A stretch of 64,000 nucleotides of DNA, taken from Ichthyophis bannanicus. Its lineage: Eukaryota > Chordata > Amphibia > Gymnophiona > Ichthyophiidae. The translations under genes were made by a program, and so were the position numbers. Position 1 is the first letter of the stretch, and each line of letters begins with the position of its first letter. The stretch covers positions 60,052,955 through 60,116,954 of the forward strand of contig CM066032.1 of assembly GCA_033557465.1 (NCBI GenBank), given 5' to 3'. This document shows positions 27,757 to 39,124 of this stretch, piece by piece. Below the pieces are notes generated by a model that saw nothing but the letters and a program-made list of their open reading frames with translations, had not been told where the DNA came from and ran no database searches.

Positions 27757-30627
27757 CAGAGCTCATAAGAACATAAGATATGCCTTACTGGGTCAGACCA
27801 AGGTCCATCAAGCACAGTATCCTGTTTCCAACAGTGGCCAATCTAGGTCATACGTACCTAGCAGTTTCCCCAAGGGACACAGGTTCCACAATGCTTGTAC
27901 TGGGTCAAGCATTGATATCCTGGGTCCCTTCTTAATAATGGTTTATGGACTTTTCCTCCAGGAACTTGTCCAAACCTTTTTTTAAACCCAGCTACCCTAA
28001 CAGCTTTTACTACATCCTCCTCCAGTAACAAATTTCAGAATTTGATTACACGTTGAGTGAAAAAATATTTTCTTTTATTAGTTTTAAATAGTTTACCCTG
28101 TAGCTTCATTGCATGTCCCCTAGTCTTTCTATATTCTGATAATGTCAACAATTGATCTACGTTTACCCGTTCCACTCCGTTCATTAATTTATAGACTTCT
28201 ATCATATCTCCCCTCAGCCGTCTCTTTTCCAGGTTAAAGAGCCCTAACCTTTTTAGCCTTTCTTCATAGGAGTATCCTTCCATCACCTTTACCATTTTGG
28301 TGGCTCTTCTCTGAACCTTTTCTAATAATGCTATATCCTTTTTAAGATACGGCGACCAGAATTGCACACAATATTCAAGGTGTGGTCTCAACATGGAACG
28401 ATATAGAGGCATTATAATATCCTTTATTTTATTTTCCATTACTTTCCTTATGATACCTAGCATTCTATTTGCTCTCTTTGCCGCCATTACACACTGGGCG
28501 GAGGGTTTTAACATGTTGTCCACAATGACGCCTAAATATTTTTCCTGGGTGGTGGTTCCGAATGTGGAACCTTGCATAGTGTAACCATAGTTTGGGTTGT
28601 TCTTCCCTAGGTGCATAACTTTGCACTTGTCCACATTAAATTTCATCTGCCATTTTGATGCCCAGTCTTCCAGTTTATCAAGATCCTCTTGCAATTTTCC
28701 AAAACTTTAAATAGTTTTGTGTCATCTGCAAATTTGTTCAGCTCACTCGTTATTCCCTTTTCCAGGTCATTTGTGAATATGTCAAAAAGCAGCGGACCCA
28801 GCACAGATCCCTGAGGTACACCACTATTCACCTTTCTCCATTGAGAAAACTGGCCATTTATCTTACCCTCTGCTTTCTATCTTTTAACCAGTTCCTGATC
28901 CACAATAGTACACGGCCTCCTATCCCATGACTCTTTAATTTTGCCAAAAGCCTCTGATGAGGGACCTTGTCAAAGGCTTTCTGAAAGTCCAAATACACTA
29001 TATCAACAGACTCACCTTTGTCTAGCTGTTTATTCACACCTTCAAAAAAACAGATTAGTAAGACAAGATCTTCCTTGTTTAAAGCCATGTTGGCTGTCTC
29101 CCATTAAGCTATGACTATCTATTCTACATGTTCATTAATTTTGTTCTTTATGATGGTTTCTACCATTTTTCCCGGGACTGACGTCAGACTCACCGGTCTA
29201 TAGTTTCCCAGATCACCTCTGGAACCCTTTTTAAAAATTGGCATTACGTTCGCCATCCTCCAATATTCAGGTATTACAGATGATTTTAATGATAGTTCAC
29301 AGATAACTAATAGCAGGTCTGCAATCTCATATTTCAGTTCTTTCAACACCCTTGGATGTATATCATTTGGCCCAGATGATTTGTTACTCTTCAATTTATC
29401 TCATAGTTGTAATACATCTTCCCGATGTATTGATATTTCCTTCAATTCTTCCGCACCTTTAAATACCACTTCAGTCATGGGTAACATCCCTACATCGTCC
29501 TCAGTAAAGACCAAAGCAAAGAATTCATTCAGTCTCTCCGTTATCGCCTTTTCGCCTCTTAGTGCCCCTTTAACCCCTCTATCATCTAATGGACCAACTG
29601 TCTCTCTCACAGGTTTGTTGTTACGAATGTACTTGAAAAAGTCTTTATTACGCGTTTTTGCTTCCGCAGCAAGCTTCTTCTCAAATTCTCCCTTTGCCTG
29701 CCTTATAAATGCCTTGCATTTAACTTGCCAGTGCTTGTGCTGTTTCCAGGTTTCGTCATTTGGCTCTTTTTTCCATTTCCTGAAAGATGCTTTTTTGGCA
29801 AAAACAGCCTCTCTGACCTCACCTTTAAACCATGCTGGCAGTTTTTTGGACTTCCTTCCACTTTTCTTAAAGCATGGAATACAGCTGGTCTGGGCTTCCA
29901 AGATAGTATTTTTCAACATCACCCAAGCTTGATGTAAGTCTTTAACCTTTACAACTGCTCCTTTTAGTTTTTTCTTAACTATTTTCCTCATTCTATCATA
30001 GTCTCCCTTTCGAAAGTTAAAAGGTTGTACTGTGGATTTCCTTACCATCCCTCCTCTATTAATTAGATCAAACACGATCATGCTATGATCACTATTGCCA
30101 AGTGGCCCCAACACCCTTATCTCTTGCACCAGATCTGGTGTTCCACTAAGGACTAGGTCCAATATGGCTTCCCCTCTGGTCGGTTCATGAACCAGCTGCT
30201 CCAAGAAGCAGTCATTTATTTCATCTAGGAACTTTATCTCCCTAGCATGTTCTGCCGTGACACTGACCCAATTGATACCGGGGTAATTGAAATCACCCTT
30301 TATCATTACTGTGCTGTAACGTTTGTTAGCTTCCTTGATCTCTTTGAGTATTTCATCATCCATTTGTTCATTCTGGCCAGGCGGTCGATAGTACACCCCC
30401 ACTGTCATCGCCTTCCCCTTTTTATATGGAATTTCATTCCATAGAGATTGTACAGCAAATTTTGTTTCCTGCAAAACTTTAATCCTTTCTGACTCAATGC
30501 CCTCTCTAACATAGAGCGCAACCCCTCCACCAATTTGATCAGCTCTATCATTACGATATAGTTTGTACCCAGGTATCAGTGTCCCACTGGTTGTCCTCCT
30601 TCCACCATGTCTCTGATATTCCAATCA
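27757..30627 (-). mobile_element. CR1-III: 5'-truncated CR1 inside DIRS-X
   Basis: Minus-strand CR1 from the endonuclease (about 30,624) to the 3' end with the ATTCTTATG-type terminus at about 27,757. Inserted between the recombinase region and the ICR of DIRS-X. The most complete uninterrupted CR1 of this subfamily in the window, useful as a reference for the split copies CR1-I and CR1-VI. Confidence 0.9.
28035..30624 (-). pseudogene. CR1-III endonuclease-RT ORF2 (few frame breaks)
   Basis: 30,624-29,401 is a 407-aa open block: endonuclease (GYKLYRNDRADQIGGGVALY, VYYRPPGQNEQMD, KGDFNYPGINW, NSDHSMIVF) plus linker (KLPAWFKGEVREA, RNKDFFKYIRNNKPVRE). RT follows in 29,394-29,119 (GPNDIHPRVLKELK, GNYRPVSLTSVPGKM), 29,088-28,858 (YLDFQKAFDKVPHQRL), 28,831-28,643 ([27 protein letters not shown]) and 28,694-28,035 (thumb and C-terminus: LGVIVDNMLKPSAQC, RPHLEYCVQFWSPYLKKD, RRLRGDMIEVYKLMNG). 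Breaks at about 29,398, 29,100, 28,845 and 28,690. The remainder is well preserved. Confidence 0.9.
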
Positions 30628-30719
30628 TATCTCACCTCTCATCAGCTCCTTGCTGTCTTGCACGGTTCCCTTTTTTGGGTTGTCCTTGGCTCCTATGGGT
30701 TTTTCGGTAGCCTGTAGCT

Positions 30720-30835
30720 GGGGCGTCTCATATGTGAGGACTGACTTCCTGCTTGTTCCCGGAGAAAGCATAGTTACTCGCCTGTAACAGGTGTTTTCTG
30801 GGGACAACAGGAATCGGTCCTCACAACCCTCCCTC
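30720..30835. repeat. DIRS-X internal complementary region
   Basis: One half (CATATGTGAGGACTGACTTC, GCTTGTTCCCGGAGAAAGCAT) is complementary to the left terminus at 13,629-13,680. The other half (GTTACTCGCCTGTAACAGGT to CGGTCCTCAC) is complementary to the right terminus around 31,325-31,378. This joined-ends copy is the diagnostic template of DIRS elements. Confidence 0.8.
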
Positions 30836-30849
30836 CTCCCCTTTGAGTT

Positions 30850-31195
30850 GTTTTTTTAAATTTTATATTTATTGCAGTTTAAAGATAACATCCAAGGTAT
30901 GTTACATGAATGAAGGAAACATCAGGGCATTAACACATGATTACTAAATCCACCAATTTAACAAAGACAAAAACAAAGCCATTATATTAGCTCACAAAAT
31001 AGAAAACTACCAGGGGCATTGGGGAATATTTGATAATAAGGAAACTCCCTTACTAAGCATTATTACATTTACTGGCTGACTGGATACTTACACATCAACT
31101 GTATTGGGACCCTAATGCTACCATTATGCGGAAAAACAGCAAACGGCAGCTCTTGGAATTTGTTTTTCTTGTTATGCTTAATTAAGCTATGTCAT
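30850..31195 (-). mobile_element. L1 3' UTR fragment inserted between DIRS-X ICR and right end
   Basis: On the minus strand it ends CTGCAATAAATATAAAATTT followed by an A run: a polyadenylation signal and tail. No coding sequence. It splits the space between the ICR and the right terminal repeat of DIRS-X. Confidence 0.7.
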
Positions 31196-31199
31196 CATA

Positions 31200-31378
31200 C
31201 TGTGGTAAGATGGCACTCTTGGGTGGGAAGGTGACCACGCATGCGTGATCTAACTCCCAAAAGCTTTCTTTGAAAGCTGGGGAGTGAATCTGCGCAGGCT
31301 CCGTCGATGCTGACATCACCCATATGTGAGGACTGATTCCTGCTGTCCCTGGAGAACATCTGTTACAGGTGAATAACT
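31200..31378 (+). repeat. DIRS-X right inverted terminal repeat
   Basis: Inverted match of the left end at 13,629-13,780, extended by about 45 nt that only the ICR shares (TGTTACAGGTGAATAAC). The core AAC lies at about 31,375-31,377. L1 ORF2 text resumes right after it. Confidence 0.85.
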
Positions 31379-31384
31379 GCTGTT

Positions 31385-32646
31385 TCCCCCAGCAACCTTT
31401 TGTAGTTCATAGCAAACAAATCTTTATAATTATAGCCCAACTGCACCCCCAAATATCTAATCCCCTTCCCAGCCCACCTGAAGGGACAACTCCTCTTTAT
31501 TTGCAGCATCTACTTCTTTGGGACAGACAAATTTTAGGATTTCAGATTTACCCCAGTTCAGACGAAACACAAATGACCAATAAGATCCCAGGGGTAAGGA
31601 GATATGTGGCCTCGAGTCCGCCAAGATAATATTATCTGCAAACAGGGATATGCAATATTCTGGTTCCCCCCTCCCCAATTCCCCTTATATCCCTACTCAT
31701 CCTGATGTGTGCCACAAGAGGTTCTAGCGAGAGCACAAACTGTAAAGGTGAAATGGGGCATCCCTACCGTGTTCACCTACCTATTTTGAAGAAATGGGAC
31801 TATTTATTTAATTTATTTATTTATTTCACATGCTTATATACCACCTTATCCCCCATTAACACACACGCAGGCCTGAGGGTGCCTGTACAATGCCTGAATC
31901 CACCCCAAAAGCCCTCCCCAAATCCCACTTTCTCTAACACTCTGAACATAAAGTCCCAAGATACCTGATCAAATGCTTTTTCTGCGTCTATCGAAAGCAA
32001 TAACGTGGGCTCCTTTTTTTTTTTGTGCACCCAAATGAGATTAAGAATTTTCCTAACATTGTCTGCAGCTTGTCTCCCTGGCATGAAACCCGCCTGATCA
32101 TCATGAATTAGCCCCAGGATCATAGTGTTTAGATGTGTAGCCAGAATCTTGGTCAGCAGTTTCATGTCGAGATTCAAGAGGGAGATGGGGGCGATTAAGA
32201 TGCGCAGGCCTGTGGATCTTTCCCTTCCTTCGGGATCAGTAGGATTCCCACCTATCCCATTGTGGAAGCCAACGCTCCCCCTCCACCCTTGGCAGATTGA
32301 AAAATCATGCCAATGGCTCTGCTAATTGTTGCCCAAACTTTCTATAGAAGTGCGCTGTAAACCCATCGAGGCCCAGGGCCTTATTGAGCTTGAAGGCACT
32401 AATGGCCGAGGTGATCTCCTCTTTCCCGATTTCTCTCTCCAACCCCTTGGCTGCTAATTTCTCTGATTTATTAAGCGGCACTGACTTCAGAAAACGAGTT
32501 ATATCTTCCACTGGAGACTTAGGCAGGGCCACATAAAGTTTCCTATAGAAAGTTATAAACTCCTTCCACATCTCCTCTCCCTTAATATGAAGTTGACCCT
32601 GGGCCCTTTTATTGCATAAATCTGGGATCTCATTTTTTGTTGTCAT
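31385..32646 (-). pseudogene. L1 ORF2 reverse transcriptase (broken)
   Basis: 32,646-32,305 gives the pre-RT and finger region (LNKALGLDGFTAHFYRKFG, versus the usual SPGPDGFTAEFY). 32,177-31,821 gives LLTKILATHLNTMI, QAGFMPGRQAADNVR and SIDAEKAFDQVSWDFMF (palm). 31,678-31,457 gives ISLFADNIILADSRPHISLP, in which the YADD motif reads FADN, and FRLNWGKSEILKF. Then NYKRLLGE at about 31,390 leads to the DIRS-X junction. A small L2-type tail with TTTATTTATTTATTT lies at about 31,800-31,850. The Asp-to-Asn change in FADN hits a catalytic aspartate. Confidence 0.85.
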
Positions 32647-32830
32647 AAGTGCCGGGCTAGAAACTTCCCAGCTTTATTCCCTCCTCAAAGAACTCTTGTC
32701 ATGCCAAGCGCATCTTATACTAGATCTCTTCTGATTCCTGAGCATTTAATTTAGAATGTGCTATTAAAATGTCCCCTCTATACCTCCCTCCGGATATCTG
32801 GCTTCAGCTTCTTCCAACTCCTGCAAACAT

Positions 32831-33118
32831 TTTATTTATTTACATTCTCTTATATACCGCGCTATTCTGCATCAGTGTGGTTTACATTGAACAAACTGAA
32901 ATTACATTGAACAGGGCATTATAACTTGGAGATAACTATTTTACAGGGAACATGGGCTATGGAGGGTTAAGTGGCTTGCCCAAGACCACAAGGAGCACCT
33001 GTGGGACTAGAAACCCCAGTCCTTCTGGCCCAAGGTTGCTGTCCTCTAGTGGGATTTGAACCCCTGACCTTCTGGCCTGAAGTACCTTGCCCCAACCACT
33101 AGGCCACTCCTCCACTCC
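32831..33118 (-). mobile_element. SINE-3: CORE-SINE with an L2-II/V type tail
   Basis: On the minus strand it has the same head (A and B boxes near 33,105 and 33,060) and the same CORE block (TTGGGCAAGCCACTTAACCC, near 32,975) as SINE-1 and SINE-2. Its tail is different: CCTGTTCAATGTAA then TTGTTCAATGTAAACC, a hairpin at 32,856-32,881 and TATATAAGAGAATG, which follows the 3' end of L2-V. Confidence 0.88.
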
Positions 33119-34064
33119 CATTGCCTCAGCTGAAAAAAGTTCTTCCCCTCTCTCCTTATTAACTTAGCCCCCCCTTGTATCAAAATGCCCATCAAAGTAG
33201 CTTTGAACCCATCCAAGACTGTACCCCAACCCACCTTCCCATAATCATGTATTTAAAAAAATTATTTTATAAACCCGTCTACTTCCCTTACCACCCTATT
33301 AGCCTCTAACAACAAGTCGTTCAATCTGCAGAATTACACCCCTCCCCCTATATCTCCCTTTATCTCCAGCTTAACCTCAACAGGTGCATGATCCACTTGA
33401 TTACATCAATATCAGCACCCAGAATTCACCCCATGCTCTCCTTCCCCACCCACAACATGTCATTCCTGGAGTATGATCAATACACATTGGAGAAGAAGGA
33501 AAATTGCCTTTTCACCAGTTGGATGAGGCACCACGCATCCACTAGCCCCTGTCCCCAAATAAACTGTTTAAATCATACTCTATTTACCAATCGACCATCC
33601 CCTCTACCTGTGTTGTCTTTCCCTAGGTCCCACGACATGTTAAAATCACCAATGATCAGTATCCCTTCCCCCAGATTTGCAGTTTTCTCCTTCAGCACCT
33701 CAAGGAAGCTCCCGTGTGCTCCATTGGGGCATAAACATTGATGATTTTAAATCATTCCCCTCAATCCTCATCCTCGCTACCAAAGACCTCCCTGCTCTGT
33801 CTCAGATCACCTCCCTCAACTCTACCTTCAATCCATCCTCAGCATGGTTACTCCTCTTTTCTTTTCTATCTGTTTCATTGCAAACATTCTCAAAGAGTAT
33901 TTTTAAAGATTTACCAGGCCTTCATGGGCCTTAGGCAAGTGCGTTTCCTGCAGCAGGAACACAGATGTCCTCTGCCGGGTCAACTCTTTGTAAACATTCT
34001 GCCTATTTAAAGTAGAATTGAGACCCCATACATTCAAGGTCACTACTTTAAATTCACTAGCCAT
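33119..34064 (-). pseudogene. L1 ORF2 endonuclease region
   Basis: ORF2 starts at an ATG read from 34,064: MASEFKVVTLNVWGLNST, the canonical L1 endonuclease opening (catalytic Asn in TLNVWG). VFLLQETHLPK (catalytic Glu) follows near 33,950 and IIGDFNMSWD near 33,650. The text QFSFFSN, a form of the L1 endonuclease end, lies near 33,500. Overlapping frames and stops show it is decayed. The plus-strand open frames in this interval are shadows. Confidence 0.8.
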
Positions 34065-34654
34065 TATCCTACCTCACCCATCCTACCATCACTCTCAGTC
34101 ACGCATGTGCCCCCTCGTCCCTCCCAGTCCCCCCAACCATCCACTCCTCCCCCGCCAATGCCTACTCTCTTTCACCCAACCTGAAAATGCCATGTCTCAG
34201 AGTAGTCCCCATCTCAAAAGGCCCAGCCCATGTTCCCGATCTGTTTCCCATCAACCCAGCCCTCCATAGCACAAACATGGCTGTAATGGTGAAAACCCCT
34301 CTATACTTTCACCCAACCTGCCAAATACCTCCTATAGCCTCTCATTCACCACACATCACACAAATACCCCTCCACCATAGAGACCTCCTAACACCCCCCC
34401 AACATGCACCCCTTCTCAATAAGATGCTGTCTGTGGGCATATTCCACCCATTCTGAACAGACCCCTTCAAATGTGAAAATATAGCTATTATTTAACATAT
34501 ATCACTTTAACAGAGGATAAAACCCAACAATCGTGTATCACACCCTGAAGCTCTCGCCTCACATCCACACCAACACTTTCATGCCCATCCTGGCACAGCC
34601 TCTCCCCTTAATACAGACAAGTATTCCCCTCCTCTTTCCCCTTTCTCTCTCTCT

Positions 34655-35515
34655 CTGTTGATAACTCTGTACTCCTCCCTGTTTCTTCAGCACGTAACCT
34701 TGGTGTTATCTTCGATTCCTCTCTCTCTTTCTCTTCACATATCCAGCTCATTGCTAAAACTTGTCATTTCTTTCTATACAATATTTCCAAAATTTGCCCC
34801 TTCCTCTCTGTTGACACCACTAAATTGATTGTCCACTCCTTAATCACCTCCCGTCTTGATTATTGTAACGTTCTCCTTGACGGCCTCCCTGCAAGCCACC
34901 TCTTTCCTCTTCAGTCAATTCAACACTCCACTGCTCGACTCATTTTCCGCCAGTCTCGTTTATCCCACATCACTCCTCTCCTCATGTCGCTTCATTGGCT
35001 TCCCATCCGTCTCCGTATCCAATTTAAACTTCTCCTCCTGACCTATAAATGTATTCACTCTTCTGCCCCCCAGTACCTTTCATCTCTCATCTCTCCTTAC
35101 ACCCCCTCTCGGTTGCTTCGCTCTTCTAACAGTCTTCGTTTATCTGTGCCCTTTACTCATACTGCCAATTCCAGACTTCGCTCCTTCCAACTGGCAGCAC
35201 CCTTTGCTTGGAATACTCTTCCTATCTCTGTGCACCAGGCGTCCTCCCTGGCCATTTTCAAGTCCAGACTAAAATCCCACCTCTTCACTATTGCTTTCCA
35301 TTCCTGTCTTACCCTATCTTGATCTCTCTATCAACATTTGCTTACTTTGTCCTGTAAATTTTTGTTATTTGTATTATGTAACTTATTTTGTTTTCTGTCT
35401 TATTAGATTGTGAGCTCTGATGAGCAGGGACTGTCTCTCTTCTATGTTTGTACAGCGCTTCGTATGTTGCGGCGCTTTATAAGTCTTAATAATAATAATA
35501 ATAATAATAATAACA
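34655..35515 (+). mobile_element. L2-VI: 5'-truncated L2-IV-type LINE between L1 ORF1 and ORF2
   Basis: RT thumb, C-terminus and 3' UTR only, in the opposite orientation to the L1. An open block 34,825-35,322 reads [18 protein letters not shown]... up to WNTLPISVHQAS and FKSRLKSHLF. The 3' tail has ATTGTGAGCTCTGATGAGCA and GCGCTTTATAAGTC, then (AAT)n at 35,489-35,512. Confidence 0.9.
34825..35322 (+). pseudogene. L2-VI ORF C-terminal fragment, frame open
   Basis: 165-codon open stretch with L2 C-terminal motifs: [36 protein letters not shown] text, [36 protein letters not shown] and FAWNTLPISVHQ. The 5' truncation removes endonuclease and RT catalytic core, so the fragment cannot act. Confidence 0.88.
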
Positions 35516-35686
35516 ACAAGTGACTCCAGCCCACTCACCCACCTCCACTCTGGGGTTTTACCCCTCCCAGGCCTCTAGGGGTAGCCCACAAATATTAAAC
35601 AAACCCGAAGATCAAGCTAACATTGCATTAGCTCAGTGCTTACATAAAACGCTGCACCAGGGTAGCAACATAGAAAACCAGTCAAC

Positions 35687-37351
35687 TCAAGTTCTTATGT
35701 CTAATTGAGTTTTCCAGCTCACGTTGTCTCCATAGGCCCCACATCTGCCTCTCCAGACTGCCGTTTGAGCCGACGTCTCCCATATGATGCTCTTTGCCAG
35801 CACAGGAATTCTTTTCACTGTTTCTTTCGCTGGTCTGAGTTCTAATCCCGACAGTCCAGCAGCCATTAGCACACACACTGCTTCTTCTCTCGAGTGCACT
35901 TTCCACTTTTTTCTTTTAAGGATGAATGTAAGCCCAAATGGGAAGGCCCGGCCATACCACACACCCTCCTCATGCATCATCAACAGGACATACTTCATTC
36001 TGTAACATTGCCAGTGCCAAGTCAGCATAAACTTCAATGCTGCAGGATTCCCACTTAAACGGGCCATTAACGTGAACTCTTGATGCCACCCTTTCTTTAA
36101 TGCCATAGTCATGAAAACAAGCAATGACATCTTGTGGTTTATTGAGTCCAGCAGGCCCTGTAACCCGGTGCACCAGGTCTATTCGGAAGTCCCAATTCTC
36201 CACCTCAATACCTGCTGCAATTAGCATTGCTTTGGAAATTTTCTGGACCACCAGCACACAGTCCATAAAGTCAGCTTCCTCTGGCACCCCATGGAACCTT
36301 AGATTGCTTCTTCTCAACCTTTTCTCTAGGTCTTCCACCTTATCCGCCATCTCCTCTCTGTTTATTTAAAGCAGCCTTCTGTTTCAGAGAGCCGGAGAGT
36401 TCAGTCTGCTCCTCAATCTCTTCCACCCTCTGGCCTAGCTCGCACATGTCCAGCCGCAGGTTCTCTATGCTCGTGAGAGATGTCAGCCTTCAGTCCATTA
36501 ACCAAGCATGAACCTCCGCTTGAAAGGCAGCCTCTCCCTCGACCGGGGCCTCATGCTTGCTGGTCTCCCTTTGAATCATATCTCTCCCCTTCAATCTGTT
36601 CAACACTCTGCTGCGCGGCTAATCTTCTGCCAGCCTCGTCATGCCCATATTAGCTCTCTTCTCAAATACTTCATTGGCTCCCTATCCGTTTCCGCATCCA
36701 GTTCAAACTTCTCCTGCTGACCTATAAGTGCATTCACTCTGCAGCTCCTCACTACCTTTCTTCTCTTATCTCTCCTTACAACCACCCTCGGGAACTCTGC
36801 TCTTCTGGCAAATTGCTCCTTTCTGTGCCTTTCTCTTCTATTGCTAACTCCAGACTTCGCCCCTTTCACCTTTCTGCACCTTATGCCTGGAACAAACTTC
36901 CTGTGTCTGTACGCCAGGCACCTTCTCTGACCCTTTTGAAATCCAAGCTGAAAACTCACCTCTTTGCTGCTGCTTTTGGATCTTAACTCACCTGATCTCC
37001 TTGTTTCTTTACCTTTCCCCCTTGTTATATCCCTGTCTACACCTTCTGTGTTTGTCTTGACTAGATTGTAAGCTCTGATGAACAGGGACTGTCTCTTACA
37101 TGTCTGTGCAGCGCTGTGCACGACTTGTAGCGCTATACAAATGCTCAGTAGTAGTAATCTTGCTCCATGCTGGCTAAATTCTCATTGCCCGCTGTATCTC
37201 CAGGACATTTTTGCTCACCCTCAGCAGTACATGAGCTAGTGGCTGCCATCTTGTCCAGGGCTTGGCATGGTGTGGCAATTGCACCGGCATACAAAAAGTC
37301 TTTTAAATCGACGGTTTTCCCCTTCGCGGCCAAGCGGGAACTCTCTGCCAA
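35687..37351 (-). pseudogene. L1 ORF1 (nucleic-acid-binding chaperone), split by L2-VII
   Basis: N-terminus from an ATG at 37,351 (MAESSRLAAKGKTVDLKDFL) to about 37,159. L2-VII (36,552-37,158) interrupts. A coiled-coil-type stretch follows at 36,545-36,360, then the MADKVEDLEKRLRRSNLRFH block (36,350 on; LEKRxRRxNLRFxGVPE is the family hallmark preceding the RRM) and CFHDYGIKERV in the C-terminal domain. A frame change near 36,000 leads to the last part (FGLTFILKRKKW). ORF1p forms trimers that coat L1 RNA. This copy is interrupted and frameshifted. Confidence 0.85.
36552..37158 (+). mobile_element. L2-VII: 5'-truncated L2-IV-type LINE in L1 ORF1
   Basis: Begins at LAGLPLNHISPLQSVQHSAA and ends with the L2-IV tail (ATTGTAAGCTCTGATGAACA, AGCGCT repeated around a loop, then a TAG-type end). 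Coding text is open over the short span to about 36,985 with frame changes. Confidence 0.88.
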
Positions 37352-37430
37352 TTATGGAGCCTTACTGCACTTGCACACTGTCGTCTGGAGCAGAAGTGGA
37401 ATGCTAAATTAGCATCAGACCAGCCGGAGC

Positions 37431-38154
37431 ACCTGTGCTAGCGTCCATTTTGGGTGGTGGTGTCAGCAGTCCCTCTCATGCTTTTTTTAACTTATGAATT
37501 TCACTACCACCATCAGCTCTGTCACTGTTACCCAGTCCTTTCCAGCCCTCTCCCTCAAAAAGAACATAGCTGGGGTAAGGAAAAGCTTGACTGGGAAATC
37601 TTTAACTTTTACAGGTTCTTTTCTATCAATTTCCCTTCAATTCTATAGGCAAAATGTGCTCACATGCTCTCTATTGACCCAGTGAATGGCCTCTTCAACT
37701 TACAGCCTCTCAAATGGATACGAAGATGTGCTGCCCGTCGATCTTCCTTACTTTTTCCACCTCTGTGACTCTCCTAACTCCACAAGACTATCTCCCACAA
37801 CTTCTACCAACCTCCTGTTAGCTATCATGGCCACATACATCAGGCAAGCTCAGCTCGATGATCAACCCCTCCCCCATCTTCATATCTGAAAGCTAACCTA
37901 AAATGAAGTTCCAAAGAGAGTTGAACCACTAAACTCTAAGGAAATAATATTGTTGTGCGATGCATTCCCTTGCTCTTTATATCTATCTTGTTGTTATATC
38001 TGTGCTATTTATAATTGTTTCATAACTGTATTTTTCTGTTTTATTAAATTGTAAATAAATTAATTAAGAGCATCCATTGCTATCAATTAAAATTTTATAA
38101 CAAACCAGACATGACATAGCGGCAGTGATGTGATTAAAAAGCTTGGAGGAAGCC
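37431..38154. other. Unassigned stretch
   Basis: No family recognised. It may hold remaining L1 5' UTR on the left. 38,040-38,100 is A/T-rich. No open frame over 70 codons and no clear repeat ends. Confidence 0.35.
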
Positions 38155-39124
38155 TGACTAGATGACACAAAATTATTCAAAATTGTTAAAACCCAAGAGG
38201 ATTGTGAAAAATTGCAAGAGGACCTTGATAAATTGAAAGACTGAACATCCAAATGGCAGATGAAATGTAATGTGGACAAATGTAAAGTTATGCACCTAGG
38301 AAAGAACAACCCAAACTACGGTTACACGATGCAAGGTTCCACATTAGGAACCACCACCCAGGAAAAAGATTTAGGCATCATCATGGATAGCATGTTGAAA
38401 CCCTCCGCCCAGTGTGCAGCAGCGGCCAAGAGAGCAAATAAAATGCTAGGAATCATAAGGAAAGGAATGGAGAATAAAACAAAAGATATTATAATGCTTC
38501 TGTATTGTTCCATTGTGCAACTGCACATTGAATATTGTGTGCAATTCTGGTCACCATATCTTAAAAAGGACAGAGCAGAATTTAGAAAAGATACAAAGAA
38601 CAGCTGACAAAATGATAAAGGGGATAGAAGGATACCCCTATGAGGAAAGGCTTAAAAAGTTAAGTTGGAAAAAAGATGTCTGAGGGGAGATATGATAGAG
38701 GTTTATAAATTAATGAATGGAGTGGAACGGGTAAATGTAGATTGTTTACGCTATGAAAATATAAAAAGACTAGGGGACATGCAATGAAGCTACAGAGTAA
38801 CCTATTTAAGACTAATAAGAGAAAATATTTTTTCACTCAACGTGTAATCAAACTCTGGAATTTCTTACTGGAGGATGTAGTAAAGGCTGTTGCTGTAGCT
38901 GGTTTTAAAAAAAAGTTTGGACAAGTTCCTGGAGGAAAGGTCCATAAACCATTATTAAAGGGGATCCGGGATATCCATTGCTTGCCCCAATACAAGCATT
39001 GTGGAACCTGTGTCTTTTGGGGAAACTGCTAGGTACTTGTGACCTAGATTGACCACTGTTGGAAATAGGATACTGGGCTTGATGGACCTTGGTCTGACTC
39101 AGTATGGCATATCTTATGTTCTTA
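38155..39124 (+). pseudogene. CR1-IV: CR1 3' third
   Basis: RT thumb and C-terminus plus full 3' UTR. 38,260-38,607 reads NVDKCKVMHLGKNNPNYGYT, LGTTTQEKDLGIIMD and IEYCVQFWSPYLKKDR, and 38,784-39,032 reads the LFKTNKRKYFFTQRVIKLW end. Frame breaks near 38,607 and 38,760. Ends at GGCATATCTTATGTTCTTA (39,106-39,124). Confidence 0.88.

Larger units (their letters stand above)
13626..31378 (+). mobile_element. DIRS-X: DIRS-like tyrosine-recombinase retrotransposon, heavily interrupted
   Basis: Pieces in order: left inverted terminal repeat (13,629-13,780), gag start (13,870-14,135), gag end (24,335-25,080), RT, RNase H and methyltransferase (25,191-26,520), recombinase (26,560-27,660), ICR (about 30,720-30,835) and right inverted repeat (31,200-31,378). 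Both genome junctions carry AAC (13,626-13,628 and about 31,375-31,377), and the ICR shows GTAAC at the end-to-end junction, pointing to AAC as the recombination core. Insertions inside it are L2-like LINEs at 14,136-24,330, a CR1 at 27,757-30,627 and an L1 3' end at 30,850-31,195. Without insertions it would be about 4.2 kb, shorter than DIRS-Y, so parts of its coding and noncoding sequence are also deleted. Confidence 0.88.
13048..37430 (-). mobile_element. L1 LINE split by the DIRS-X insertion
   Basis: The 3' end is at 13,048 (minus-strand AATAAACATTC followed by an A run). ORF2 C-terminus lies at 13,234-13,625, RT at 31,385-32,646, endonuclease up to an ATG at 34,064 and ORF1 at 35,687-37,351. 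The L1 text stops near 13,625 in the region equivalent to WxxxxLSWLGRI and continues upstream at 31,379 with NYKRLLGE, as expected for adjacent parts of L1 ORF2. So one L1 copy is split by 17.75 kb of foreign DNA. SINE-3 and two L2 tails are inserted in it as well. The 5' boundary near 37,430 is approximate. Multiple frame breaks make it inactive. Confidence 0.88.
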
